A DNA stretch of 64,000 nt from NCBI RefSeq assembly GCF_050262165.1, contig NZ_CP189844.1; one strand, given 5' to 3'. Source of the DNA: Parvimonas sp015257355 (lineage in GTDB: Bacteria; Bacillota; Clostridia; Tissierellales; Peptoniphilaceae). The notes below the pieces were generated by a model. That model was given only the letters and a program-made list of their open reading frames with translations, was not told the origin of the DNA and did no database searches. Below are positions 37,536 to 47,251 of the stretch, piece after piece (positions within the stretch are counted from its first letter, which is position 1; every line of letters begins with the position of its first letter). The translations under genes and the position numbers were made by a program.

Positions 37536-39020
37536 TCAAATCTCCTTAATTTTATAAATTGTATACGAATTATCTTTCGATATTAATTTTGCTACTACAA
37601 AAATTAAAACTATTAAAAACCAATATTGGAATGTTAATAGAATTGAAAAGCTTTCAGAAAAGCTACTTCTAGGCATAAAGAATAAATTATTAAGTATAAT
37701 TAATGTACAAATAAATGGTAAAGTTTTATTATTATATGAAACATTTAACATTCTTATAAACAAAAATCCTAAAAACATACTAAATAAAAACACTCCTATA
37801 AATCCATAATCAGTATAATTTTCCATTATAAAGCTACTTCCTAATCCATGTCCTTGTAAATAATCATCTTTTATTGCAATATATGATATATTATGAGAGT
37901 AGCTATTACTTCTTATACCAAATTCTATACTATTTGTTGTTGCTGTATAAGGTGTTGTATTAAATAGTAACATACCAAGGTTCCCATGAGTAAAATACTC
38001 AATTATTGGTCCAAATGTAAAATTAGTAAAACTCCTTACTGCAATATTACTATTATATAGAAAACCTCTAGCTAATACTCCAAAACTTGTTCCTTGTTTA
38101 TATATAAAATCAACAAAAATATCAAAAAATCTAAAGGTGGAAACAGATAAATTATCTCTAATATAATTTAAAAGTCCCATTCCAACAACTATAATTGGAA
38201 TACTTGTATAGATTGCTAATCTCTCTTTTAAACCTATCCATTTGTTGCTAACATCTTCTTGTCCTCTAATAAAATAGTAAATAAAAGAAAATATAAGAGT
38301 TAAAATAAATGGATTTCTTGTTCCAATTAGTAAATAGATTGAATTCGCAAACAAATTACTTAACTTATAATAATATGGTGGTTGCATTTCTTTTATTCGG
38401 TTTAGATGCCAAGTAAATACACATTGAATACACAGTAAAAACTGATAAAATATATGTAAAATATGGCAAACTACTTTTAAACTCTGCATAATAAGTGTAA
38501 TAATCAGTATTTAGTTTAAATATTAACCTTTCTACTAATCTTATTACATAAAAAGGATAAGTTAACATATATACAGTAAGCGAAACAACCCTAACATTTT
38601 TTAACCATATTGTTTTATCTTTTTTTTCAGTTATATTAAAATTATTACTCTTTTTTGTATTAATTAGCGATCTAGAAATTAAGCCTCCTATAAATAAACC
38701 TAATAGAGAAATCATAACAACTATAAATGAAAAAATATAAGCATCTTTCTGATAAGTGTTAAAACTGTTTTCTCTTAAATAATCTATTGTTGGTCTAGAA
38801 ACCAAGAAAATAAAAATAGTAATATAGAAAAATACATGTATTATATAATATTTTTATCAGTCAGTAAAACAAAATATAATCAAACTTACAAAAAATGATA
38901 ATAGTGTAAATAACAATACATCTAGTCTATCTGTATATAAATAACATATACCAATCAATAATGTAAATATAAAAGATAATGCTACAATTAAAGAATAAAT
39001 TTTTTTAAAACTAATATTCA
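37536..39020 (-). pseudogene. Wzy-like oligosaccharide repeat-unit polymerase, several frameshifts
   Basis: Polytopic membrane protein with about ten to twelve hydrophobic segments. The ATG at 39020 follows GGAGATAAT (MNISFKKIYSLIVALSFIF). Two in-frame stops near 38850 vanish with one deleted T and one added A, giving CLLTDKKYYIIHVFF then FIFLVSRPTIDYLREN, a pattern of O-antigen/capsule polymerases. A third shift near 38385 joins YLASKPNKRNA to PYYYKLSNLFANS. The corrected length of about 494 residues is normal. GTRNPFILTLIFSFIYYF and EFGIRSNSYSHN fall in the conserved central loop region. Polymerase assignment rests on topology and the operon, as Wzy sequences diverge. Confidence 0.72.
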
Positions 39021-39034
39021 TATAATTATCTCCA

Positions 39035-40137
39035 CTAATCTAATAATTCATCTACATTTTTAATTTGTTCAGGAATAGTAAATTTAGATATATAACTTGA
39101 CATTTCAGAATAATTAATCTCTTTTTTGTTTTCAAAAAAATCAATTATATGATTGCAAGCATCATCTGTAGAATAAATTATTTTTCCAAATTTACCATTA
39201 TTTGATAATTCTTTAATGCCACCAACATCAGTTGATATAAAAGGTACTCCTAAAGCCAAACCTTCAACGATTGCCCCCGAAAAACCTTCTTGTTTTGACA
39301 TTGATAACATTAAATCCATTCTTTTTATATACTTATACGGATTTTTTTTTTATATCCTAAAAAATGTTATATTTATCTAAGCCATCTTTAGCTGTCAACT
39401 CTTTTAAACGTAACTCTAAATCACCTGAACCTATAAAATATAAATGATATTTTTTTTTTTTTTTCAATGTGTAATCTTTTAATTGTTTCATAAACTTCTA
39501 AAGATCCTTTTAATTTTTCAATTCTTCCAATTACACAAATTGAATTATTTTCAATTTTAAAATCAATATCTTCTTTTGACTTATCCATTATACTTTGGAA
39601 ATCATATCCATTATATATAGTAATAACTTTATCTTTGTACTCAGGATATATTGAAATTATTGATTCTCTAGTTTTTTCAGATACTGAAATTATTTTATCA
39701 ACATTTTTTAAGTATTCTCTATGACTGTTTCTTTTCTTACTATCATTGATAAAATCTTCAATACTACCATGGATCCATGCAATTTTTTTTACATTATCAT
39801 CTTTTGAATATTCAAAAGGCGGATTTATAATAGTAAATGAAATTTCAATATCATACTTATCTTTAACCATTAATTTTCTTACTAAACCAGGAAAAAACTT
39901 TCTTATTCTCCATAGAATAGCCCTTTTTACCTTTGATTGTCTATAATCTTGCCAAGGTTTCAATATTCTTATACTATCGTTAACAGGTTCATATCCTTTA
40001 TCAAAATGTTCTATTTCAAGAATATCAATCTGATATTTTTCTGGATCTAGATTATTAACAATAGTTGATAATATTTTTTTTGCTCCTCCTCCTAAAGAAA
40101 AAGACCACAAAAAAAAAAAAACTCTTTTTTTATTCAT
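39035..40137 (-). pseudogene. Glycosyltransferase family 4 (GT-B), three frameshifts
   Basis: Transfers a sugar from a nucleotide donor to the lipid-linked repeat unit. The N-terminal acceptor domain starts RVFFFLWSFSLGGGAKK and continues to ICVIGRIEKLKGSLEV. The frame breaks in an A15 run (complement of 39450-39464), then reads FIGSGDLELRLKELTA. It breaks again in a T6 and an A10 run near 39350, giving LGYKKNPYKYIKRMDLMLS. The GT4 donor-site motif is SKQEGFSGAIVEGLALGVPFIS near the end. Corrected length is about 367 residues, normal for the family. It follows licD by 9 bp. Sugar specificity cannot be read from sequence. Confidence 0.82.
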
Positions 40138-40146
40138 TTAATCACC

Positions 40147-40996
40147 CTATTTCCAAAGTTCCTTATAATTGATGTATCCATTATTTAAGTCTAAGAAAAG
40201 TAAATCATGATGAGGTAATTGCTTTTCTTTAGGCGGTAATGTCATATAATCTCCAAAAGCAGTTTTTAAATAACCATCATATCCTATTGGAATAGGCATT
40301 TTTATATCTTCAAAATCAATATATATTTTATCAATAAACCATTTTTTTTTATATTTTTTTTTTTTTATAATATGGCCCCGAACATAATTCAGTTATATAA
40401 TCTGAATCTTTAATTTTATACTTAGTCATTTTTTTCTCTGCAATTTTCCATATCTTATATCTTATTTTTTTTTTTTTTTTAAATATAGATAGTAAAATTT
40501 TGGATACTTTTTTCTTAAGACCACCATGCTTTTCAGGTAAAACCTGAGCGCAAAATAAAGAATAAATTAGCCCCCACATTAACTGAAATTTTCGTTGAAA
40601 ATTTCCAGAAGGACATCCATCAAGTGGTATTATATCCAATGCAACTCCATGACTAATTTCTAAACCTTTCTGATAAGGTTTAATTGCTGTAGTATCATTA
40701 TCTCTAATAGTAATAAACAAATTATGATCAACTAAATTTTCATTTGCTTTAACAAGTGAATATTTTTTTGTATTAGCTTTTTCGTTCCATAGTAAGGCTA
40801 ATTTTTCGTAATCTTCTCTTGGCATGAAAAAATCTAAGTCGTCATCCCAAGGTATAAATCCAGAATGTCTTAAACTACCTATTGCTCCACCACCACATAG
40901 ATAACAAAGTAAATTATTTTCTTCACAAAAAGAAACAAAATATTTACCCATTTCTAAACTTTTTAGTTGTAACTCTCTTAAATTTATTTCTTCCAT
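40147..40996 (-). pseudogene. licD: LicD-family phosphotransferase, one frameshift
   Basis: LicD/fukutin-type nucleotidyltransferase-fold enzymes transfer phosphocholine or phosphoribitol from CDP donors to glycans. Residues about 30-65 contain LCGGGAIGSLRHSGFIPWDDDLDFFM, here split as GGAIGSLRHSGFIPW and DDDLDF, the metal-binding signature. ALDIIPLDG follows. The frame breaks in an A13 run (complement of 40354-40366); one fewer A continues as WFIDKIYIDF, MPIPIGYDGYL and DYMTLPPKEK, the normal C-terminus. Corrected length is about 283 residues. Adjacent tarI/tarJ genes make CDP-ribitol, so phosphoribitol is the likely donor group here (inference). Confidence 0.85.
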
Positions 40997-41017
40997 AGTT
41001 TTATAAATTATATTTAA

Positions 41018-42041
41018 CTAAATATTCCATTTTGCAACAGTCTTGAAAGGTGTATTTAAGTCATTCTTGAAAAATCTATGAATATCATCTATATTTTTTT
41101 ATTTCATCATCTTCAAAAACAATAGACTTAAATCTATTTTGTATTTTTTTTTATTTTCAAGCATTTTTACAGCTTCTATAAAATCCTTTCTTCCTGATCT
41201 AGAACATCCAATTAATGTTAATCCTTTCTCTAATATATCTCTAGTATTAATAGCTACTTTATTTTCACTAACACCCATAAGCATAACAGATCCTTGAGGT
41301 TTAATGTATTTAATTATATTATTTATTGCGTCCTCACTACCCGGTCCACCTGCACATTCAAATGCATGATTTGTACAAAAATCAGCAGGTATATCATCAA
41401 TAGAATAAACATGATCAACAAAAGAAAACATCTTTAATTTTTCTAAATTCCTACCAACTACAACAATTTTACTATTAGGTAATTTGTATTTTAGAACATT
41501 AGCCATTATAAATCCTAGACTTCCATTCCCAAATACTGTAATAGTCTCTTTATCTTTACTACTATTTTTTTCAAATCTATCAAAAGCGTGAAAACCAACA
41601 GAAATAAATTCTAAAATAGAGGCAACCGAAAGATCAATATCATTAAACTTAACTAGCCTATCTGGAGAAATTTTTACAAACTCTCTCATAAATCCATCAT
41701 GACCACTTGAAAGAAAATATGATCCTTTTACATAATTTTCATAAAAACTTTCATCATAATCTTCAGGAGGAGTATTTGGTATCATAGACACTTTATCTCC
41801 AACATTAAAAGTATTTGTAGGATCAAAAACTACTTCACCACATGCCTCGTGTATTGGTGCCATTGGTAATTTTTTTTTCTAAAACTTTAGGATCTCTTTT
41901 TCCAAGATAATATCTTTGATCAGCATGACATAATGAAACATATAAAGGTTTAACAATTACTTTATCACCCAAAAAACTTTCATCAATATATTTTACAGAA
42001 ATAAATCCTGGTTTTATTAATTGAAAAATTCTATTAATCAT
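41018..42041 (-). pseudogene. tarJ: Ribulose-5-phosphate reductase TarJ, about three frameshifts
   Basis: NADPH-dependent reduction of ribulose 5-phosphate to ribitol 5-phosphate, a zinc-type medium-chain dehydrogenase. The start MINRIFQLIKPGF and LCHADQRYYLGKRDPKVLEKK are characteristic. A T9 run on the plus strand (41870-41878) breaks the frame; the protein resumes PMAPIHEACGEVVFDPTNTF. The nucleotide motif is FGNGSLGFIMANVL and the zinc side has HAFECAGGPGSED. Two more shifts near 41095-41120 restore FEDDEI and NIDDIHRFFKNDLNTPF, ending KWNI. Corrected length is about 340 residues, as in known TarJ proteins. It overlaps tarI by 8 bp, supporting a TarI/TarJ pair. Confidence 0.85.
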
Positions 42042-42750
42042 TTAAATTCTCCATAAGCATAGCTTTAGCAATCTTCAAATCTGTTACTGTTGTAATTTTT
42101 ATATTTGAAAAATCTCCATTGACAAGAAATACTTTTTCTCCATTTAAAACAAATATTTTACATGCATCAGTTAATATATTCTTTTCTTCATCTGTTAATT
42201 TACTATAATATTCCATAAATTTATTAATTTTAAATGTTTGAGGTGTTTGTCCTTGAAACATTATTTTTCTATCTGGAATTGATGAAATAAAATTACCATC
42301 TTCAGAAACTACAATAGTATCAAATGCTGGAACAACAGTATCAATAATATTATAAGATTTACAATTTTCTATATTTTCTTCTATCATTTTAATTGATACA
42401 AAAGGTCTAACTGCGTCATGTGTAATTAAAACATCATCGTCTGTTAAACCATTATCTTTTTCAATAGCTGAAATTATATTAATAATTGTTGAATTTCTAT
42501 CTTTTCCTCCATCCACAACTATTATTTTTTCTGATAAATAATTATAATCTTTTTCAATAATGTCAACAAGATACGTATTCCAATCAGGATTAACCCCAAC
42601 ATAAATTTTATCTATTTTATTACATAATAAAAACTTTTCAATTGTATGAATTATAATAGGTTTATCTCCAATATTCAGAAATTGCTTTGGCATATTAGAA
42701 ATATTCATTCTACTACCAATTCCTCCTGCTAGAATCCCTGCATAAATCAT
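42034..42750 (-). CDS. tarI: Ribitol-5-phosphate cytidylyltransferase TarI
   Basis: Makes CDP-ribitol from CTP and ribitol 5-phosphate for wall teichoic acid or capsule. 238 residues. The nucleotidyltransferase motif is ILAGGIGSRMNISNMPKQFL (residues about 6-25), followed by IIHTIEKFLL, ITHDAVRPFVS and QGQTPQTFK. The family is shared with IspD, but ISNMPKQFL and the neighbouring tarJ favour TarI over the methylerythritol pathway. It is intact, unlike most of its neighbours, and lies 3 bp after the glycosyltransferase 2 gene. Confidence 0.9.
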   Translation of the reverse strand: MIYAGILAGGIGSRMNISNMPKQFLNIGDKPIIIHTIEKFLLCNKIDKIYVGVNPDWNTYLVDIIEKDYNYLSEKIIVVDGGKDRNSTIINIISAIEKDNGLTDDDVLITHDAVRPFVSIKMIEENIENCKSYNIIDTVVPAFDTIVVSEDGNFISSIPDRKIMFQGQTPQTFKINKFMEYYSKLTDEEKNILTDACKIFVLNGEKVFLVNGDFSNIKITTVTDLKIAKAMLMENLND

Positions 42751-42753
42751 TTT

Positions 42754-43755
42754 TTAGTCCTCCTTATTATATGTCTTTAAAAATGATGGAATTTTTAAAA
42801 ATCCAATCAAAGTACCATATCCATAACTAATATGTAAAAGAAAAAAAATAATCGGTAATAATAGATTGTATGGATTAAATTTCCCTTTAAATATTGAACT
42901 CAACGACATTAAAATATTAACTATTAGATACGAACCAAATACTAAAACAAATAAATATTTAGTAAAAAACAATGCTATAGTTGAAATAAACAATGATACC
43001 AAAAAGGCAAATGGTATATAATGATATAAATTCAAACACTCAGGACAAACTGCAGTAGTAAGACCTATCCACATTCCATTAGCTTTTTTCTGTTTAATCA
43101 TTTTAGAAAGAGAATTTCTAGTATGTTGATATGATACAATATCATCATCATAGCATAGTTTATATCCTGCATTTCTAATTCTATAGTGAAATTCATTATC
43201 TTCAGTTCTTAATAGTTTTTCATTAAATAAACCAACTTTTTCTAATACTTCTCTTTTATACATAGCATGAAACATTGATTTAACATATTTTTTTCCAGAA
43301 GTATTCCTGAATGGAGCAATACCACTACCAAACATAGAAGACTCAGCTTCTAATAACATTCTTTTATAAGGAGTATCCTCATCGATTATATTAGGTCTTT
43401 TCCCTCCAGAAACATATTCACCAGATTCAATATTTTTAACATTTTTTTCTATAAAATCTTTTGGAATGGAAGAATGCGCATCAATTCTTACTAACACATC
43501 TCCAGAAAAATTATTTATTACTAAATTCCAACCAGCAGATTGTATTTTTTTAGGATTATCTATAATTCTTATTTCTACAAAGTCATTATCGTTTTTGAAG
43601 TCTTGCATAATTTTTTTTGTATTATCTGATGAAATACCATCTATTAATATAATTTCAATTTTATCATGAGGATAAGTTTGCAATTTAAAATCCTCAAAAA
43701 GAGAAGGTAAGGTCTTTTCTTCATTTAAAGCAACTACACCTATACTAACCTTCAT
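42754..43755 (-). CDS. Glycosyltransferase family 2, ExoA-like, with C-terminal membrane segments
   Basis: 333 residues. GT-A fold start VSIGVVALNEEKTLPSLFED, then IILIDGISSDNT, VLVRIDAHSSIP (DxD-like, near residue 92) and LRTEDNEFHYRIRNAGY (the catalytic ED block, near 190). The last 90 residues hold two to three hydrophobic segments (FAFLVSLFISTIALFF, LLLPIIFFLLHISYG), as in succinoglycan ExoA-like enzymes. Start ATG follows AGGAGGAAAAAATA. It overlaps the preceding sugar transferase by 11 bp. Donor sugar unknown. Confidence 0.88.
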   Translation of the reverse strand: MKVSIGVVALNEEKTLPSLFEDFKLQTYPHDKIEIILIDGISSDNTKKIMQDFKNDNDFVEIRIIDNPKKIQSAGWNLVINNFSGDVLVRIDAHSSIPKDFIEKNVKNIESGEYVSGGKRPNIIDEDTPYKRMLLEAESSMFGSGIAPFRNTSGKKYVKSMFHAMYKREVLEKVGLFNEKLLRTEDNEFHYRIRNAGYKLCYDDDIVSYQHTRNSLSKMIKQKKANGMWIGLTTAVCPECLNLYHYIPFAFLVSLFISTIALFFTKYLFVLVFGSYLIVNILMSLSSIFKGKFNPYNLLLPIIFFLLHISYGYGTLIGFLKIPSFLKTYNKED

Positions 43756-44458
43756 TATTTTTTCCTCCTAAAAATACCGATAAAAATGTTTTAAACATTA
43801 TTTTCAAATCATATAAAAAAGAAAATCTTTCAATATATTCTATATTGTATTTCATTTTATCAGGTAAAATATAATTTACATATATATCATCTATATTTGC
43901 ATTATCTTTCAAATGTTCAGAAATAATTTCATCTTCATCTTTATAATTTATACTAGAATATGAAGTAAGTCCTGCAGGTAATAACAAAGTTGCATACATA
44001 TAATCTGAATATTTTTCTACATATTTTGTAACTTCCGGTCTTGTTCCAACAAAACTCATATCACCTATTAATATATTAAAAATTTGAGGAAATTCATCCA
44101 ATCTATATTTTCTTAGGAATTTTCCAACCTTAGTAATACGATTATCTGATTTTACGGTTACAAGAGTACCGATTTTATCAGCATTTGTAACCATAGTTCT
44201 AAACTTAAAAATTCTAAATTTTTTGCCGTATTTTGTTACTCTTTCCTGTCTATAAAATACACTTCCATTCGAATCTATTATAATTGCTATAGAAATTATA
44301 ATTATTGGAATAAATAAAATCAATAATATTAAAATAGAAAAAATTATATCAAATATTCTCTTAAACAATAAACTAATTTTCTTTCTAGAAACTATTTCAT
44401 AATACTTTTTTACAGCATCATTTTGAAATTCTTTTGGTAAATCATTATATTTTATCAA
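43745..44458 (-). CDS. Polyprenyl-phosphate sugar phosphotransferase (initiating enzyme)
   Basis: Starts the repeat unit by moving a sugar-1-phosphate onto undecaprenyl phosphate. 237 residues. One strong membrane helix (residues about 37-62, LILLILFIPIIIISIAIII) precedes the catalytic domain: VFYRQERVTKYGKKF, FKFRTM, then RKYRLDEFPQIFNIL and DMSFVGTRPE, all hallmarks of the bacterial sugar transferase family. Only the small catalytic form is present. The start is TTG after AAGGAG. It is the first gene of the operon; a TATAAT at 44486-44491 (minus) could be its -10, without a clear -35. Confidence 0.92.
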   Translation of the reverse strand: MIKYNDLPKEFQNDAVKKYYEIVSRKKISLLFKRIFDIIFSILILLILFIPIIIISIAIIIDSNGSVFYRQERVTKYGKKFRIFKFRTMVTNADKIGTLVTVKSDNRITKVGKFLRKYRLDEFPQIFNILIGDMSFVGTRPEVTKYVEKYSDYMYATLLLPAGLTSYSSINYKDEDEIISEHLKDNANIDDIYVNYILPDKMKYNIEYIERFSFLYDLKIMFKTFLSVFLGGKNNEG

Positions 44459-44518
44459 AATATTTTCTCCTTATTTAAACTATGTATTATAATATCACAT
44501 ATTTAAAATAAAGTAAAA

Positions 44519-46270
44519 TTATAAAACTTTAACATCTCCATCATAAACTAAGCCACCAACAGTATCAATTGTTACAATTTGACCATCATGGATTATATTA
44601 TTAGCATTTTCAGCTCCTATTATTGTAGGAATATTGAAGTGTAGTGCAATAATAGCAGCATGTGACGTTAGTCCACCTGTTTCAACAATTATTCCAGAAG
44701 CTCGATCTATATATTCTATATACTCTCTATCAGTAAATTTAGATACAATAATATCTCCATCTTTAAATTTATTACTTAAATCATCTATATGATTTATAAT
44801 ACAACATTTTCCAGTAATAGATTCTTTTCCTACTCCGAAACCTTTTATAAGTATTTTCCCAACTGTATGAACTTTAATTAAATTTGTAGTTCCTGCGACT
44901 CCTACAGGAATTCCAGCTGTTAACACAACAGTATCACCATCACTAATATAATTTGCATTTAGTGCAGTTGAAATTGAACGTTCAATAACTTCATCGGTAT
45001 GCTCTGACTTTTGTGAAATAAGAGAAGTTACCCCCCAGTATACTTGCAATTTTCTCCTAACTTTTTCTGAGTAAGTAACAGCTAAAATATCTACAAACGG
45101 TCTAAACTTTGAAATTGCAATTGGAGTAATACCAGAAGCGGTAGCACAAATTATAGCTTTTGCTTTTAAATTTTCAGCAATCTCTTTTGTAGATAAACTG
45201 ATTGAATTCATTATATTCAAACTATCTTGTCTATTTTTATTTTTTATACTATTTTGGAAATCAAATGAATTTTCTGTAGTTATAGCAATATTATTCATAA
45301 CTTTAACTGCATCAATTGGATATTTACCTGCTGCAGTTTCACCAGATAACATCACACAATCACTACCATCTATAATAGCATTTGCAACATCTGTTACTTC
45401 TGCTCTTGTAGGTCTTGGATTTCTAATCATTGAGTCTAACATTTGTGTTGCGGTTATTACTGGTTTTCCAATTAGATTACATTTTCTAATAATTTCTTTT
45501 TGAATTTTAGGTATAAATTCTGTCTTAATTTCAACTCCTAAATCCCCTCTAGCAACCATTATTCCATCAGATGCTTCTATAATTTTATCAATATTTTCAA
45601 CACCCTCTTGATTCTCAATTTTTGAAATTATTTTAATATCTGAATTTTTTTCATCTAAAATTTTTCTAATTTCAAAAACATCTTCTGGTTTTCTAACAAA
45701 TGATGCCGCAATAAAATCTAAATCATTATCTATTGCAAATAGAATATCTGATTTATCCTTTTCAGTAATAGATGGTAAATGAATAATTTCATTAGGAATA
45801 TTAACTCCTTTATTGCTTTTTACTATTCCGTTATTCTTTACTAAACATTTTACTTCTTTATCAGTTTTTGAAATTACTTCCATTTCAACTAATCCATCAT
45901 CAACTAATATTGTACCACCAACTTTAACATCATTAGGTAATAATTTATATGAAACAGAACAAATTTCATGGTTACCTAATACTTCATCAATTGTAAAAGT
46001 ATATATATCACCAGTTTTCAATTCAACTTCATCAACACTAAATTTACCAAGTCTAATTTCTGGACCTTTAGTATCTAACATTATTGCTATAGGAAGATCT
46101 AATTCTTCTCTTGCTATTTTTATATTATCTATTCTAACTTTATGTTCTTCTTGACTTCCATGTGAAAAATTTAATCTACAAATATTCATTCCACTAAGCA
46201 TTAATTTTTTTAAATTTTCAACTGAATCAGATGCTGGTCCAATTGTACATATAATTTTTGTTTTTTTCAT
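44519..46270 (-). CDS. pyk: Pyruvate kinase with C-terminal PEP-utiliser domain
   Basis: Final ATP-forming step of glycolysis. 583 residues, about 100 more than the minimal enzyme. TKIICTIGPASDSVENLKKL opens the barrel, with MLDTKGPEIRLG, VARGDLGVEI and the signature ITATQMLDSMIRNPRPTRAE (residues about 270-289). After the C domain, residues about 490-580 form a PEP-utiliser phosphohistidine-like domain (ETGGLTSHAAIIAL), as in many Bacillus and clostridial pyruvate kinases. It is the last gene of dnaE-pfkA-pyk, 9 bp after pfkA. Confidence 0.96.
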   Translation of the reverse strand: MKKTKIICTIGPASDSVENLKKLMLSGMNICRLNFSHGSQEEHKVRIDNIKIAREELDLPIAIMLDTKGPEIRLGKFSVDEVELKTGDIYTFTIDEVLGNHEICSVSYKLLPNDVKVGGTILVDDGLVEMEVISKTDKEVKCLVKNNGIVKSNKGVNIPNEIIHLPSITEKDKSDILFAIDNDLDFIAASFVRKPEDVFEIRKILDEKNSDIKIISKIENQEGVENIDKIIEASDGIMVARGDLGVEIKTEFIPKIQKEIIRKCNLIGKPVITATQMLDSMIRNPRPTRAEVTDVANAIIDGSDCVMLSGETAAGKYPIDAVKVMNNIAITTENSFDFQNSIKNKNRQDSLNIMNSISLSTKEIAENLKAKAIICATASGITPIAISKFRPFVDILAVTYSEKVRRKLQVYWGVTSLISQKSEHTDEVIERSISTALNANYISDGDTVVLTAGIPVGVAGTTNLIKVHTVGKILIKGFGVGKESITGKCCIINHIDDLSNKFKDGDIIVSKFTDREYIEYIDRASGIIVETGGLTSHAAIIALHFNIPTIIGAENANNIIHDGQIVTIDTVGGLVYDGDVKVL

Positions 46271-46279
46271 ATTATTCTC

Positions 46280-47239
46280 CTAAATTGATAGTTCATCAAC
46301 TATATCATACATGCTTTTATTAAATATTTTTTTACTTGAAACAGCTTCTTCTATAGTCACATACTCAACTTGATTATTTTTAAAAGATAATGCTAAATCT
46401 GTTTTATCTTGTAATAACAATTTAACAGCAACACTTCCCATTTGACTTGCTATAATTCTATCAACTGAACTTGGAGTACCTCCTCTTTGAATATGTCCTA
46501 AAACTGTAACTCTTGTATCAATTTTTGCTTTTTCCTGTATCTGTCTTTTTAGCTCATAAGGACTTAATATACCTTCAGTTAATACAATTATATGATGTAA
46601 TTTTCCTCTTTTTCTTCCACATATAATCTTATTACATACTTTATTTATATCAAATTCTACTTCTGGAACTATAATACTTTCAGCTCCACCAGCTAAACCA
46701 GAATTTAGTGCAATATCTCCACATTTTCTTCCCATAACTTCTAAAATATTAGCTCTTCCATGAGAAGAAGATGTGTCACGAAGCTTCGAAATAGCTTCAA
46801 TTACTGTGTTAACAGATGTAAAAAATCCAATTGTGTAATCAGTATACCCCATGTCATTATCTATAGTACAAGGTATTGCTATTGTCTTAATTCCACGTCT
46901 ACTTAATACATTAGCACCTCTAAAAGTTCCATCTCCACCCAAAACAACTAGTCCTTCTATTTCAAAATCTTGTAAATTTTTAAGTGCTTTTTCTTGTCCT
47001 TCAATCGTTAAAAATTCTTTACTTCTAGCACTTCCTAAAATAGTTCCACCTTTTTGGATTATATCAGCAACACTAGATACATTCATTTCAAAAATGTCAC
47101 CTTTAATTAGCCCATCAAATCCAAATCTAATTCCATAAATTCTAATTCCATGATATATACATGTTCTTACAACAGCTCTAATAACGGGATTCATTCCTGG
47201 GGAATCTCCTCCACTAGTTAGAATTGCAATTTTTTTCAA
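46280..47239 (-). CDS. pfkA: ATP-dependent 6-phosphofructokinase
   Basis: Phosphorylates fructose 6-phosphate, the committing step of glycolysis. 319 residues, normal bacterial length. ATP site LTSGGDSPGMNPVIRAVVR (residues about 7-25) and LGGDGTFRGA (near 100). Substrate loop IPCTIDNDMGYTDYTIGF; Cys replaces the more common Gly in PGTIDND. GHIQRGGTPSSVDRIIA is near residue 245. The second Gly-Gly-Asp motif identifies the ATP-using rather than PPi-using class, which matters here because a membrane pyrophosphatase is encoded nearby. Confidence 0.95.
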   Translation of the reverse strand: MKKIAILTSGGDSPGMNPVIRAVVRTCIYHGIRIYGIRFGFDGLIKGDIFEMNVSSVADIIQKGGTILGSARSKEFLTIEGQEKALKNLQDFEIEGLVVLGGDGTFRGANVLSRRGIKTIAIPCTIDNDMGYTDYTIGFFTSVNTVIEAISKLRDTSSSHGRANILEVMGRKCGDIALNSGLAGGAESIIVPEVEFDINKVCNKIICGRKRGKLHHIIVLTEGILSPYELKRQIQEKAKIDTRVTVLGHIQRGGTPSSVDRIIASQMGSVAVKLLLQDKTDLALSFKNNQVEYVTIEEAVSSKKIFNKSMYDIVDELSI

Positions 47240-47251
47240 AATATCCCTCCA

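Noticed and set aside
38841..38860. Selenocysteine UGA codon in the polymerase gene
   Set aside because: The TGA is followed at once by TAA and the frame is restored by homopolymer correction; no SECIS-like hairpin follows.
31366..41878. Genuine pseudogenisation of the chaperone and polysaccharide genes
   Set aside because: All breaks are single-base, mostly in homopolymers, and leave normal lengths and motifs after correction; no larger deletions or missense decay are visible. Reads would be needed to settle it.
42034..42750. IspD of the methylerythritol phosphate pathway
   Set aside because: The ISNMPKQFL block and the overlapping tarJ in a polysaccharide operon fit TarI better.
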